Source of the DNA: Streptomyces sp. NBC_00572
GTDB lineage: Bacteria > Actinomycetota > Actinomycetes > Streptomycetales > Streptomycetaceae
DNA: 64,000 nt
Direction of reading: 5' to 3'
NCBI RefSeq assembly: GCF_026341815.1
Contig: NZ_JAPENX010000001.1
Span: 7,114,727 to 7,178,726 of the forward strand
The translations under genes were made by a program, and so were the position numbers. Under the pieces are notes generated by a model. That model was given only the letters and a program-made list of their open reading frames with translations. It was not told the DNA's origin and ran no database searches. Of this stretch, positions 45,429-54,516 are shown in pieces; the first letter of the stretch is position 1, and the number at the start of each line of letters is the position of its first letter.

Positions 45429-45635
45429 GTGGAGGCCGAACTTGCCGACGGCGAACAGGTCAAGCTGATGCGGCTGCGCTACACCGGCGCCGTCGGCAGG
45501 TGGGGCTTCGCCCTCTACTACGCCGGCAGTGACCGCTACGAAGACTCCATCCTGCCCACCGGCGGCCTTGCCGGCACCCCCGAAGACGCCCTCGACTGCG
45601 CCTGCCAGCTCCACCTCGCTGCCCTCGACATCTGA
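45429..45635 (+). CDS. Small hypothetical protein or C-terminal fragment
   Basis: 68 aa from GTG 45429, 10 nt after the M64 gene. VEAELADGEQVKLMRLRYTGAVGRWGFALYYAGSDRYEDSILPTGGLAGTPEDALDCACQLHLAALDI looks like the conserved C-terminal domain found at the end of several Streptomyces mobile-element proteins. The frame is open upstream, so it may be a fragment. It ends just before the right 43-bp repeat. Confidence 0.45.
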   Translation: MEAELADGEQVKLMRLRYTGAVGRWGFALYYAGSDRYEDSILPTGGLAGTPEDALDCACQLHLAALDI

Positions 45636-45656
45636 CAGGACACCACGCACGACATC

Positions 45657-45699
45657 GGCTCCGGGGTCAACCCCCGAAGGACTTCGAGCGCAGACCACT
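45657..45699 (-). repeat. 43-bp inverted repeat, right copy
   Basis: Reverse complement of 41801-41843 with one mismatch. Its outer end lies at the insertion point of the IS5-type element that begins at 45702; the last two bases of the repeat belong to that element's CTAA target duplication. Confidence 0.9.
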
Positions 45700-45701
45700 A
45701 A

Positions 45702-46585
45702 CAGGTCCTAACAGAAGTCGTTGATCATGTGACTTTCGGCTCGGATGGTCGTTGGTGTGGCCGTGGGGAAACGTCAGTCGCGGCCGTGGATCGTGTCGGA
45801 TGAACTGTGGTCGCTCATCGAGCCGTTGTTGCCTGAGCCGGTGCCGAAGCAGGTGGAGGGTCGCCCTCGGGTGCCGGACCGGCAGGCACTCTGCGGGATC
45901 CTGTTCGTGCTGCACACCGGGATCCAGTGGGAGTACCTGCCGCAGGAGCTCGGCTTCGGCTCCGGGATGACCTGCTGGCGGCGTCTGGCCGCGTGGAACG
46001 CTGCCGGCGTCTGGGAGCAACCGCACCTGGTGCTGCTGAAGAAGCTGCGGGTCGCGAAGAAGCTGGACTGGTCGCGGGCGGTGATCGACTCCTCCCATGT
46101 CAGGGCGGCTCGACGGGGCCCAAAAGCGGTCCCAGCCCGGTCGACCGAGCACGGCCGGGCAGCAAACACCACGTCATCGTCGACGGCCAGGGCATCCCGC
46201 TCGCCGTCTCGCTGACCGGCGGCAACCGCAACGACGTCACTCAGCTGATACCTCTGCTGAAGAAGATCCCATCGGTCGTCGGCCTGGTCGGACGTCCACG
46301 CAACCGACCCGACAGCCTGCTCGGCGACCGCGGCTACGACCACGACAAATACCGCCGTCTCGTCTGGGCGCTGGGCATCAAACCTGTGATCGCCCGCCGC
46401 GGCGTCCCACACGGTTCCGGCCTCGGCGTTTACCGGTGGGTCGTGGAGCGGACCATCGCCTGGTTCCACGGCTTCCGCCGGCTACGGATCCGGTGGGAAC
46501 GACGCGACGACATCCACGAAGCCTTCCTCGGGCTCGCCACCTGCATCATCACCCACCGACACGTCCAACGCCTTTGTTAGGACCT
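45702..46585 (+). mobile_element. IS5-family element with CTAA target duplication
   Basis: 884 bp. The ends AGGTCCTAACAG and the complement of AGGTCCTAACAA form the inverted repeats. The 4-bp CTAA occurs on both sides (45698-45701 and 46586-46589), the YTAR duplication typical of IS5. Insertion cut a leucine-rich-repeat-variant-like gene on the right and landed at the edge of the 43-bp repeat. Confidence 0.85.
45745..46580 (+). pseudogene. IS5-family transposase, frameshifted
   Basis: The N-terminal half (RPWIVSDELWSLIEPLLPEP.. RQALCGILFVLHTGIQWEYLPQELGFGSGMTCWRRL.. LDWSRAVIDSSHVRA) and the C-terminal half (GGSTGPKSGPSPVDRARPGSKHHVIVDGQGIPLAVSLTGGNRND.. GDRGYDHDKYRRLVW.. YRWVVERTIAWFHGFRRLRIRWERR..) lie in different frames, changing near 46105. 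All DDE regions are there. There is no obvious slippery run at the change, so this copy is probably inactive, or one indel is an error. Confidence 0.8.
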
Positions 46586-46589
46586 CTAA

Positions 46590-47000
46590 GAGGAGGTCCG
46601 GACCCGGCTGGCCTGCAACCACCCATTGGCTCCGCCGCACCTGCTCCTGGACGTCTTCGTCACCCGACCGGACCACCGTTCGGACCTGCTGACGCGGCCC
46701 GGCTTCCCGCGTACCGGCCGAACCCACCTCGTCGGCCACCCGGATCCCGAGGTACGCGCCCTGGCCGCAGCCGATCCCACCCTGCCCGAACCCCCGGTGG
46801 ACGACGCCGACGAGACGGTGCGGCGGGCCGCCGCCGCCAACCCGCGCCTGACACCGGAAGCCCTGGAGACCCTCCTCGCCGACCCTCGCACCGCAGAAGG
46901 CGCCGCGGCCAACCCGTCTCTCCCCGTAGGCCGTATGCACGCACTTCTCGACCGCTGCCTCAACGGAGCCGCCACCCCACCGACCGCGGCGGGACGCTGA
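46590..47000 (+). pseudogene. Leucine-rich-repeat-variant-like protein, 5' part removed by an IS
   Basis: From the IS edge the frame reads EEVRTRLACNHPLAPPHLLLDVF.. HLVGHPDPEVRALAAADPTLP, TVRRAAAANPRLTPEALETLLADPRTAEGAAANPSLPVGRMHALLD. The repeated VRxAxAxxPxLxxexLxxLLxDp pattern is that of LRV/HEAT-like repeat proteins. A TAA from the target duplication stands just before the first residues, so the N terminus is lost. The intact homologue would be a scaffold-like cytoplasmic protein. Confidence 0.65.
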
Positions 47001-47086
47001 GAGGCGACGCCCGCGTAGCGAGCACAGGCAGGGCAACCTCTGCCCGCCATCGGCCGACGCCGACACGCCCGACAGGCGTTTCCAAG

Positions 47087-47130
47087 TCTCGGTTCTGGCA
47101 CAGATCTTGGGGAGCCGTCGCGGAGGGTGA
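47087..47130 (+). repeat. Solo IS-end repeat, copy 2
   Basis: TCTCGGTTCTGGCACAGATC.. ; 40 of 44 positions match the reverse complement of 7208-7251. It lies in the 200-bp gap between the repeat-protein fragment and the DUF4262 gene. No transposase is attached. Confidence 0.65.
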
Positions 47131-47201
47131 TGGCGCTGTTCGATTGAGAGGGTCCAAACCCCGGTTGCTCGACCTGAAGGCTTGCCTCGTACCCTCCGCA
47201 C

Positions 47202-47750
47202 ATGACTGATGATCCGTTCCGGTGCCGGTGTGTCCTCTGCCATGACTACGGCGACCGGGACGAAGCGGACCGCATGGATCTGACGGTCATCGAGCACGTG
47301 CAGCAGCATGGATGGCACGTCGTGATGGTTCCCGAAGACGAGATCGGGCCTGGATTCGCCTACACGATCGGCCTCGCGCACACCCACGGCGGACCTGAAC
47401 TCGCCATGTTCGGGCTCGATGTCCACGCCATGCACCGCATGCTCAACACTCTCGGAGAGAGGTCCGCCGCGGGCGAAGTGCTGGCGGACGGCCAGAGCCA
47501 TCCTGATGTTGTCCACGGGTATCGAGTCGCGCTCAGGCAGGTCGATCGCAGCTGGTACCGGACCTTCTTTGTACAGGCCATCGGGTTCTACCGACGGCCG
47601 CCTCTCCCCGTACTGCAAGTCGCGTGGCCTGATGCCGAGGGCCGTTTCCACTGGGATGAGCAGGCTGACAAGAGGCATCGCGACTCACAGCCTCAGTTGT
47701 GGCTCCCTTCGCGTGACCATCCTGTCGGGATCTGGACGGCCGATCTCTGA
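47202..47750 (+). CDS. DUF4262-type protein
   Basis: 182 aa from ATG 47202. It contains CRCVLCHDYGDRDEADRMDLTVIEHVQQHGWHVVMVPEDEIGPGFAYTIGLAHTHGGPELAMFGLDVHAMHRMLNTLGE, the core of DUF4262 (HGWxxxxV..GxxFAYTIGLxxxxxxPEL). Its start CRCVLCH has two cysteines and a histidine that could bind metal. DUF4262 proteins occur near polymorphic toxins and may be immunity factors, which fits the other immunity-like genes in this window. It is monocistronic. Confidence 0.85.
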   Translation: MTDDPFRCRCVLCHDYGDRDEADRMDLTVIEHVQQHGWHVVMVPEDEIGPGFAYTIGLAHTHGGPELAMFGLDVHAMHRMLNTLGERSAAGEVLADGQSHPDVVHGYRVALRQVDRSWYRTFFVQAIGFYRRPPLPVLQVAWPDAEGRFHWDEQADKRHRDSQPQLWLPSRDHPVGIWTADL

Positions 47751-47795
47751 TCTCAAGGGGCCGGGAATCTGGCGAGTCGGCGCCCGGGCGATGCG

Positions 47796-48357
47796 CTATT
47801 GGAGCAGGATCATCTTGCGTAGGAGTTCGAATCCGGCTCGGCCGTAGAGTTGCCGCTTGATCTTCTTGATGCGGTTGACGGCGCCCTCGATGCTGCCCGA
47901 GCTCCAGTGCAGGGTGAGGCCGGCGGTCACGGCGTCGAAGTCTCGGAGCAGGTGGAGTGCGAAGCCGGTGAGGCCGGGTAGCTGGCTGGCGTCGACCGCG
48001 TCGACCGCGTCGATCCACGCAGGGAGCGTGCTTCCGAGGCGGTCGCTGAGTATCTCGCCGAAGTCGCGGACGTGTCCGGCGGCCGTGTCCAGTTCGGGGC
48101 AGCGGGCCAGGACGTCCTTCAGGCCGGCACAGTCGTCCTCGCTCAGCGCGGTTGGGTGTCGGGTGAGCCAGCCGGTCACCTGCCGCATCGTCGGCGGCCG
48201 GGGCGGCGCCCCGGCCGGAGCCACGCGGAGGGTGGCGATATGGGCGCGGACCATCTGGTAGGTGACGGGCGCGTTGTTGGCAACGAGCTCGCTGTGGAGG
48301 CGGGTGACACTGGTGCATCCCTCGGCGAATCGGCGCTCCAGGTAGGGCTTGTAGGGC
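47796..48357 (-). pseudogene. ISL3-family transposase, C-terminal part
   Basis: The frame reads PYKPYLERRFAEGCTSVTRLHSELVANN.. MVRAHIATLRVAP.. GWLTRHPTALSEDDCAGLKDVLARCPELDTAAGHVRDFGEIL.. LRDFDAVTAGLTLHWSSGSIEGAVNRIKKIKRQLYGRAGFELLRKMILLQ and stops at 47796. The final SSGxxEGxVNRxKxxKRxxYGRA block holds the catalytic Glu of ISL3. The N-terminal two thirds are absent, cut at 48361 by another IS. Confidence 0.8.
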
Positions 48358-48360
48358 CTT

Positions 48361-49254
48361 CATTGAGCGTTTTCAGCGTGGCCACTGATCGGGTGACGAG
48401 GGCGGGGTGTAGGGAGGTGTCCGCAACACACAGGGCCCCCGCGCCGTTGAGGGAGGTGTTCGAAGTCTCAACCCACCGGCACAGGAGCCCTGTTGGTTCC
48501 CTATCCTGGCGCACTCGACCTTCCGCACGCACTGGTCGGGTGGGTCACCATGCTCATCGTCACCCGTGAGGGTGACCGGCGGTGCAAGCTGCCGCCGCAC
48601 CAGCGTGCGCTGGTCGCCCTGGTGTACCTGCGCAAGCACGACCCCCTCGCACAGATAGCCGCCGGCTTCGGGATCTCCGTCGGCACCGCCCACGCCTACA
48701 CATCCGCCGTGATCGCTCTCCTCGCCGACCGGGCTCCGGGCCTGCTCAAGGGCCTGCGCGAGAGCGACCCTGACTACGTACTGCTCGACAGCACCCTCGC
48801 GGAGTGCGACCGGACCGGCGACGGACGGGCCGCCTACTCCCACAAGCACCGCCGGCACGGCGTGAACGTGCAGGTCGTGACCGACCCGACGGGCCACATG
48901 CTGTGGATCTCGCCCGCGCTGCCCGGCCGCACCCACGACCTCACAGCGGCCCGCGCGCACCGCATCATCCGGATCTGCGAACGCCAGGGCGTCCCCGTCC
49001 TCGCCGACCGCGCCTACCAGGGAGCCGGACCGTGGGTGACCACCGGACGCAAACGGCCTCCAGGAGGTGAACTGTCCTTGACCCAGCGCACGGTCAATCG
49101 GGCACTGGCCCAGGCCCGGGCACCCGTCGAACGCGGGATGGCACGACTGAAGTCCTGGCGCATCTTCCGCCGGTCCCGCGTAAGCCCCAACCGCATGACG
49201 TCAATCGCCGCAGCCGTCCTCACCCTGGAGAGGCAACGCTGAAAACGCTCAATG
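48361..49254 (+). mobile_element. IS5-family element, apparently intact
   Basis: About 894 bp with 18-bp ends CATTGAGCGTTTTCAGCG at 48361 and its exact complement ending at 49254. It carries one full-length transposase gene. The left flank is an ISL3 gene and the right flank is the end of an AraC gene, and no target duplication is evident, so flanking DNA was probably deleted after insertion. Confidence 0.85.
48493..49242 (+). CDS. IS5-family transposase (DDE superfamily)
   Basis: 249 aa from TTG 48493. An N-terminal HTH region (CKLPPHQRALVALVYLRKHDPLAQIAAGFGISVGTAHAYTSAV) precedes the DDE domain: LLDSTLAECDRTGDGRAAYSHKHRRHGVNVQVV with the first Asp, PVLADRAYQGAG with the second, and RTVNRALAQARAPVERGMARLKSWRIFR with the Glu. 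Length and motifs are complete, so this copy may still be active. It is the only gene of its element. Confidence 0.88.
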   Translation: MVPYPGALDLPHALVGWVTMLIVTREGDRRCKLPPHQRALVALVYLRKHDPLAQIAAGFGISVGTAHAYTSAVIALLADRAPGLLKGLRESDPDYVLLDSTLAECDRTGDGRAAYSHKHRRHGVNVQVVTDPTGHMLWISPALPGRTHDLTAARAHRIIRICERQGVPVLADRAYQGAGPWVTTGRKRPPGGELSLTQRTVNRALAQARAPVERGMARLKSWRIFRRSRVSPNRMTSIAAAVLTLERQR

Positions 49255-49260
49255 CTTCCT

Positions 49261-50229
49261 TCAGGCAGAGGGGTGGGGGCGGTTGTGGTCGCGCCAGGCC
49301 CGGGGCGAGATGCCATAGGCTTGTTTGAACACTTTGCTGAAGTGGGTCGCGTCGACAAAGCCCCAGCTCCGACCTATCGCTGCGATGGTCCTCCGTCGGC
49401 CCTTCGGGGCGGCCAGCTCCCGCTTGCATGCTGCCAGGCGGTGCGTGCGGATCCAGTCTCCGAGGCTGATACCCGACCGGGCCAGCACGGTGTAGAGATG
49501 ACGGACCGAAATGCCGTGCACGGCGGCGATCCGTGCCGCCGACAGGTCGGGATCTGCGAGGTGTGCCCGCATGTACTGCGTGACGCGCAGACCGAGTGTC
49601 TCCTCCAATGGTCCCCGGGCAAGGTCCGCGTTTCCGAGCTGGGACGCCACGACGGCCCGGACGAGTTCGACGCTGGGCTCCACGACCGCTTCGGCGTGCC
49701 GGCCCTGGTGCAGCTCCTCGCTGACGGCCAGTTGACCAAAGTATGTGGAGGCCAGGCGAGCAAGAGGATTGTCGGACGCGAGGGCTACCGCGGTGGTCTC
49801 ACGGAGCGACCGCTCAGGCAGCGCGAGTGCCGCGCGGGGAAAACGGAGGAAATGCTGGTCGACCCCCTCGTCGAAGAGGAGCGTGTAGGGGGCGGATGTG
49901 TCGTAGAGGGCGAAATCTCCCGGATTCAGCAGGGCCTCGCGGTCGTTCTGCACCACCACGCTGGTGCCCGTCACTTGAAGGCCAAGGAATACGGCCGGCT
50001 CATCGTCCTCTCGCGCCAGCCGCGGGGTCCGTCGAATGGTCAGCGCGGTCGCTCGCGCCGAGCAGACCCCGATGGGCCCTACGGTGTCCAGCCCAATGTG
50101 CACCGCGAGGTCATCGGGCGGCAGATGGTGATCGATATCGATCCGTACGACGGACTCCCACACCGCATGCCGGACCACCTCTTCCCGGTCTCGCGGAGGT
50201 ACCGAGGTGGTGTCCAGGATCGGGCTCAC
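49261..50229 (-). CDS. AraC-family transcriptional regulator
   Basis: 322 aa from GTG 50229. Residues 1-200 match the AraC-binding-like domain (DTTSVPPRDREEVVRHAVWESVV.. LNPGDFALYDTSAPYTLLFDEGVDQHFLRFPRAAL); residues 215-320 hold the double HTH (PDLSAARIAAVHGISVRHLYTVLARSGISLGDWIRTHRLAACKREL.. TIAAIGRSWGFVDATHFSKVFKQAYGISPRAWR). The frame is open to 50424, but the extension is unlike protein. No clear RBS decides the start. An IS end lies only 6 bp beyond the stop codon, but the coding end is intact. Confidence 0.9.
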   Translation of the reverse strand: MSPILDTTSVPPRDREEVVRHAVWESVVRIDIDHHLPPDDLAVHIGLDTVGPIGVCSARATALTIRRTPRLAREDDEPAVFLGLQVTGTSVVVQNDREALLNPGDFALYDTSAPYTLLFDEGVDQHFLRFPRAALALPERSLRETTAVALASDNPLARLASTYFGQLAVSEELHQGRHAEAVVEPSVELVRAVVASQLGNADLARGPLEETLGLRVTQYMRAHLADPDLSAARIAAVHGISVRHLYTVLARSGISLGDWIRTHRLAACKRELAAPKGRRRTIAAIGRSWGFVDATHFSKVFKQAYGISPRAWRDHNRPHPSA

Positions 50230-50495
50230 CGGGCAGGCATGGGTCTGGACCCGCCGTCGGCCCTGCTGGGTAACGCCTCGGCTCCTGCCCTCACAAGTCG
50301 CCCCCCACGCAGTCAGCCAGGCACCAGAATGCCAGGGGCCAGCCGAACCACGCAATGGAGTCGAGGCGCAGAGGCTGCATTCAACAATGCACAAGTAACA
50401 AAGTCCCCTGCACGCATGACACATTGCGCGCGCTGAATCCGTCCTAAGTTCTTCGAGGCCATGCGAGGTGGCTTCAGGATGACTTGGGAGTGCCG

Positions 50496-50774
50496 ATGTC
50501 TGGTTCGCTGACCGTGCTGGTGGTCGTCGCGGTGGTCTGGTTGTTGATCTCGCTCATCCCGATGCGCAGCATCCCGGCGGGCAGGGCGTGGGGTGTGATC
50601 ATTCTCGGTGTCTCGGCTCTCTTCGTTCTGGTAGCCGGCCTCTTCGCCTCGCAGGTGGAGGTCAGTGACTCCTACCAGGGGGAGTCCCCCACCCTCCTCG
50701 TGATGCTCGTCGTGGCGATTGCCTTGGCCCCCGGTGCGATCGTCGCTCTCGTCCGCCGAGGCAAGAGCGGCTAA
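50496..50774 (+). CDS. Small two- or three-helix membrane protein
   Basis: 92 aa, ATG 50496 after GGGAG. Hydrophobic helices: LTVLVVVAVVWLLISLIPM, AWGVIILGVSALFVLVAGLFA and LLVMLVVAIALAPGAIVALV, with a short acidic loop between the second and third. The end is RRGKSG and its TAA stop falls on the CTA target site of the adjoining insertion sequence, so the true C terminus may be altered. The function is unknown. Confidence 0.7.
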   Translation: MSGSLTVLVVVAVVWLLISLIPMRSIPAGRAWGVIILGVSALFVLVAGLFASQVEVSDSYQGESPTLLVMLVVAIALAPGAIVALVRRGKSG

Positions 50775-51642
50775 AGCGTGTTGCAGAAGGTTGTGTTCGG
50801 GGAGGTCAGGGCATGATCGCGGGCTGGTCTGGTCATGCGGTGAGGTCGAGGTTGTGCATGTGGGCGACGGCTTGGACGGCGTGGTGGAGGCCGGGGCCGT
50901 GCTGGCGGCAGTCGCGGAGGATCTTGTAGTGCTTCATGCGGGCGAAGGCATGCTCGACTCGGGCTCTGACCCGTCGGTGCTCGGCGTTGTCTTCCTCTTG
51001 GCCGGGCAGGAGGGCCCGTCCTGGGCGTTTGCGGGTGGGGGACGACGAGGCCGGTGTGGATGTAGGCGCCGTCGGTGAGGACAGTCACGCCTTCGCAGGG
51101 CTGGGCGGGGCCGGAGTCGCGCCATGCCCTCGCGTCGGCGATGCTGCGGGCACCCGCCGGGCCGCGGCGATTGCCAGCTTGGAGTCGGCATCGGTGATGA
51201 CCTGCTCGTTCGCCGAGAACCGGTAGTTACGTGAGGAGGCGCCGGCCTTCCGGTCGCGGACCGGGATCAGGGTGCCGTCCACGATCCACAGCCGCTCGAC
51301 CGTGTCGGCGGGCCGGGTGGCCGGCCCGATGGCGAGGAGCGCCCGCAGCCGCTGGATCACCCGGCAGACCGTCGCTGGCGGGACGCCGAACAGCGGGGCG
51401 AGCTGCCGCATGGTGAGGTTCGTCCGGTAGCAGACGGCGACCAGTACCCCGTCCGCAGGCGGAAGGAGGCGCCATGGCCGCCCGCCACCCGGGTCGTTCC
51501 CGACCCGTTCCCGCACCACTCTCAACGGCCGCTCAAACTGCCGCATCCGCAGCCCCGTGAACGCTCCACCCTCATCGGATCAGCCTTCAGCACCCCACCC
51601 CTGCAAGGGAAATGCCCGGTCCACAGCTTTCTGCAACACGCT
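50774..51642 (-). mobile_element. IS5-family element (AAGCGTGTTGCAG ends), inactive copy
   Basis: About 870 bp with ends AAGCGTGTTGCAGAA and the complement of AGCGTGTTGCAGAA, flanked by CTA on both sides (50771-50773 and 51643-51645). It is the same element as 60511-61385 but its transposase has several indels. Confidence 0.8.
50825..51600 (-). pseudogene. IS5-family transposase, multiple frameshifts
   Basis: MRQFERPLRVVRERVGNDPGGGRPW.. VLVAVCYRTNLTMRQLAPLFGVPPATVCRVIQRLRALLAI.. RLWIVDGTLIPVRDRKAGASSRNYRFSANEQVI follows the intact copy at 60572-61342 closely. It then breaks after AIAAAR; the remainder (VTVLTDGAYIHTGLVVPH) is in another frame. One base is also missing near the start (VER instead of VETFTGL). 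Confidence 0.8.
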
Positions 51643-51830
51643 CTAGATCACAACAACTGACACATGGTCAACTGCCCTGGCGCAGGCGGCACTGACGCGT
51701 ACAGACAGCCGCATGGAACGGCTCTCTGGGTCACCCGCATTCTGCCGCACCATGCACCGACGCACCGAGAAGACCACGAAGCGGCGACGTGTCCCCTACG
51801 ACGCGCCCGCCCCCACCCCCGGAGGCTCCC

Positions 51831-53192
51831 ATGGGCAGCACCCCCTTACTGGTACGCACACCCGTGCGGGCCTTGGCGATTCCGTCTGTCGTCTCCGGTC
51901 TGCTCCTGCTCACCGGGTGCGGCGGGACCGACAGCAGCAACGACGCGAACTCGTACCCCGCCTCGACGACCTCGGCGACCGCCACCCCTCGCACCACGGC
52001 GCCTCCGCCGCCGATCGCCGCATTCGACCCGCCCCGGACCTTCGACGAGATCACGAGCGGCCCGCCGAGCGGGCTGGGAGTCGCGAACATCCTCCTGGCA
52101 GGCCCCTACGCGTACTCCCTCGCGCCGGACTCCCTGAGCGCGGTGAATATCACTGACGGGTCGGACACAGGCCTGGCCAGGCCGGAGGACGAGCAACCCC
52201 AGACCGCACAGGGAATCGGGCGGGCCACCGGTGCACCCTCGTCGATCCGCATCGGAACGGTGACCGCCGCCGTCGGGGCCTTCGTCACGCTGCCGCCGGC
52301 CACCGGTACCCAGGTCGCCACGATGGCCGTACAGGCCCTCGCGCTCGACGCGTCGACCGCTCGCACCGCCTGGTCGGCCTCCTGGCCGCTTCCCCTGACG
52401 GACCTGCCCGACGGATTCCTCGACTCAGGCGCGGGCGCGCCCACCGCCGAAGTGGCCGGGACGGATGCCGGAACCGTGGTGGTCGTCGTGCGGTCCAACG
52501 GCGCCCCGATCACCTACGGGGTCGGGATCCAAGACAGCAAGGTCCACTGGAAGCAGAAGAACTTCGCGGCGGAGCACGTGGAGGACGGCCTCGCCGTCGG
52601 ATTCTCCTCCGAGAGCGGGAGTTGGCGGGGTGGCACGGACCTGGCCGTCACCGCGCGTGACGCCGCCAGCGGCGACCGGCGGTGGGCATGGGACGACTTC
52701 GGCGGCGGGGAAGGGGCACGGATGTCCGTCTTCGGGCCGGGCCGTCTGCTGGTGGAGCGGGCGAACGACCGCGACGAGCGGGAACCCGAGTTCCTCGTGA
52801 CAGTTGCCGCAGGACGGCGTACCGCCGTGCCCGGCTCTGACGCATACTTCACCACAGTCGGACCTTGCAGCTTCGATGAACGCTCGGCCACCGTGTGCAA
52901 GGCCTCTGACACCGAGGGCGGGTGGATCGCCGCATACGACACCGCATCGGCCCGGCAACTGTGGAAGATCCCCCGTACCGAAGCATCCGGCGGGCGGGCA
53001 CTCCTCGAGGCGACCGGCGCCTGGCACGGCGTCGTCTACGGCATGACGCTCCAGGACGCCCCGATCACCCTCGACGCCCGAACCGGCAGAGACCTCACCA
53101 CGGCCCCCGGCGCCGCCCCTCGCCTCGTCAACCAGTACGGCGCCGTCGCGGGCGGCGCCGATCAGGTCACACTGTTCCGCGCCACCAGCTGA
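51831..53192 (+). CDS. Lipoprotein with a PQQ-like beta-propeller pattern
   Basis: 453 aa, ATG 51831 after GGAGG. Signal IPSVVSGLLLLTGCGG with a lipobox (LTGC), then a Ser/Thr/Pro linker to about residue 60. The rest repeats the pattern of PQQ-like propellers: strands followed by ALDASTARTAWSASW, GIQDSKVHWKQKNF, ARDAASGDRRWAWDDF, AAYDTASARQLWKI and LDARTGRDLTT. Such lipoproteins act as sensors or scaffolds outside the membrane. It stands alone between two IS remnants. Confidence 0.8.
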   Translation: MGSTPLLVRTPVRALAIPSVVSGLLLLTGCGGTDSSNDANSYPASTTSATATPRTTAPPPPIAAFDPPRTFDEITSGPPSGLGVANILLAGPYAYSLAPDSLSAVNITDGSDTGLARPEDEQPQTAQGIGRATGAPSSIRIGTVTAAVGAFVTLPPATGTQVATMAVQALALDASTARTAWSASWPLPLTDLPDGFLDSGAGAPTAEVAGTDAGTVVVVVRSNGAPITYGVGIQDSKVHWKQKNFAAEHVEDGLAVGFSSESGSWRGGTDLAVTARDAASGDRRWAWDDFGGGEGARMSVFGPGRLLVERANDRDEREPEFLVTVAAGRRTAVPGSDAYFTTVGPCSFDERSATVCKASDTEGGWIAAYDTASARQLWKIPRTEASGGRALLEATGAWHGVVYGMTLQDAPITLDARTGRDLTTAPGAAPRLVNQYGAVAGGADQVTLFRATS

Positions 53193-53209
53193 GCAGCCCC
53201 GCCCCGCCC

Positions 53210-53432
53210 CGCCCGCTCGAGGCCATCGAGTGGAACTACCGCCCCAACTCGTTGGCGGGACCTTCCCGACGAGCTCGGCTCATCCCAGACCGCCACCAAC
53301 GGCTGATCAGATGGGCCGTCGACGGCACCTGGGAAGCGAGCCTCACCGCCGTCACCCGCGACCTTGTCCGCCGCGCCGGGAAGAGCGTGACCGTAACCTC
53401 CTGGCTGCTGCACTGGCTGCGAGCCCACCCGA
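53210..53432 (+). pseudogene. IS5-family transposase fragment
   Basis: LEAIEWNYRPNSLAG.. and RLIRWAVDGTWEASLTAVTRDLVRR parallel LEAIAWKYRTNSPWRDLP..RLVRWAVDGTWERILASVLA of the IS at 16662-17562. Only about 70 codons remain, with one frame change near 53260. The following 53433-53854 holds no supportable gene. Confidence 0.6.
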
Positions 53433-53854
53433 CGCGACAGCCGGGCCATCACCCCGATCCGGTACGCACATAGCACCGCGGGCGGCACCACGTTGTCGAC
53501 CTCGGGGAAGCCGTGACCGGACGTCGCCTTCCCGACGCCCGAGTCGGGGCTGTGGCCAAGGCCCGCAGGGCGGCTGCGGTCTGGATGTGGTGGAGGAGGT
53601 CTCGGGCGCGCGGCGGTCTGCTGGCCAGCAGACAGGTGCCGCGACCTGGGGCTCAGGGTGCCCCGCCCCGCACCCCTGGTGGACGCCGTCGACCGATCGA
53701 GGGCTCAGCGCCCTCGGTCGTAGACCAGAGCCAACGCGCCGTGCTCGCCTGCGGCCTGGCTGACGAGCGCCCACTGCCCCGGGCGCGCTGACCTTTTCGA
53801 CTCCTGACACCGTGGCCATGCAGCCCGGCGGGCTGAACCGCCTCAGGGTGACCG

Positions 53855-54388
53855 TCAGCCGGTGCAGCCCGGGACCGCACCGGCGGGGCTGCAGTTGTTC
53901 GGCTGGTTGTTGCGAATGACATCGCCGTTCAGGATCAGGACGCCGGACGCCTTGAAGATGCCGTCGCCCGCCCGGGTTGAGGGTGATGGTGTTCTCCTGC
54001 AGCGTGGTGGTGCCCAGCCCGTGGTTCCCCCGGCGTGGTAGAGGCCGTCGCCCTGAGCCGTACCGTTCGGTGCGTCGACGGTGTTACCGGTGATATGGCT
54101 GTCGGTCAGGTCGAGCGTGCCGAAGGGGCCCACGCGGACGCCGCCACCGCGCGCGGTGCCGTCCATGGCTACTGCCCGGTTGCCACTGATCTCCACCCTG
54201 CTCTCGGTCGTCTCGGCGAAGCCGATGATGTCGGCCGCGAAGTCGGTGCTCTGGGTGTCCTTGGTGACGGTCGCGGTGTTCCCGGTCAGCCGGGAGCGGG
54301 TGACCGTCAGTGGACCGTCGTTCGCGATGGCGCCGCCGCCGGTTGCGCTCCGGCTGTAGATGACGTGGTTTCCGATGACTTCGGATCA
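53855..54388 (-). pseudogene. Right-handed beta-helix protein, C-terminal fragment
   Basis: The minus frame gives VIGNHVIYSRSATGGGAIANDGPLTVTRSRLTGNTA.. ESRVEISGNRAVAMDGTARGGGVRVGPFGTLDLTDSHITGNTVDAPNGTAQGDGLYHAGGTT, repeated rungs with GG..N..LT.S.ITGN typical of polymorphic-membrane-protein-like beta-helices. A short stretch near 53965-54010 reads better in another frame (TTLQENTITLNPGG), then the first frame returns for VLILNGDVIRNNQPNNCSPAG to TGA. The N terminus is missing. Confidence 0.6.
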
Positions 54389-54516
54389 ACGAGGGTCTAG
54401 GCGGGGGAGTGGACATGGAGGCCGAGACAGCGCAGCTTCTGAGTAGCCTGCTGCCTGACCGCGATTGCGTGACGTCCGAACGGACGAGCGAAAGTGGGTG
54501 TGCCAGAGTGAGGACC

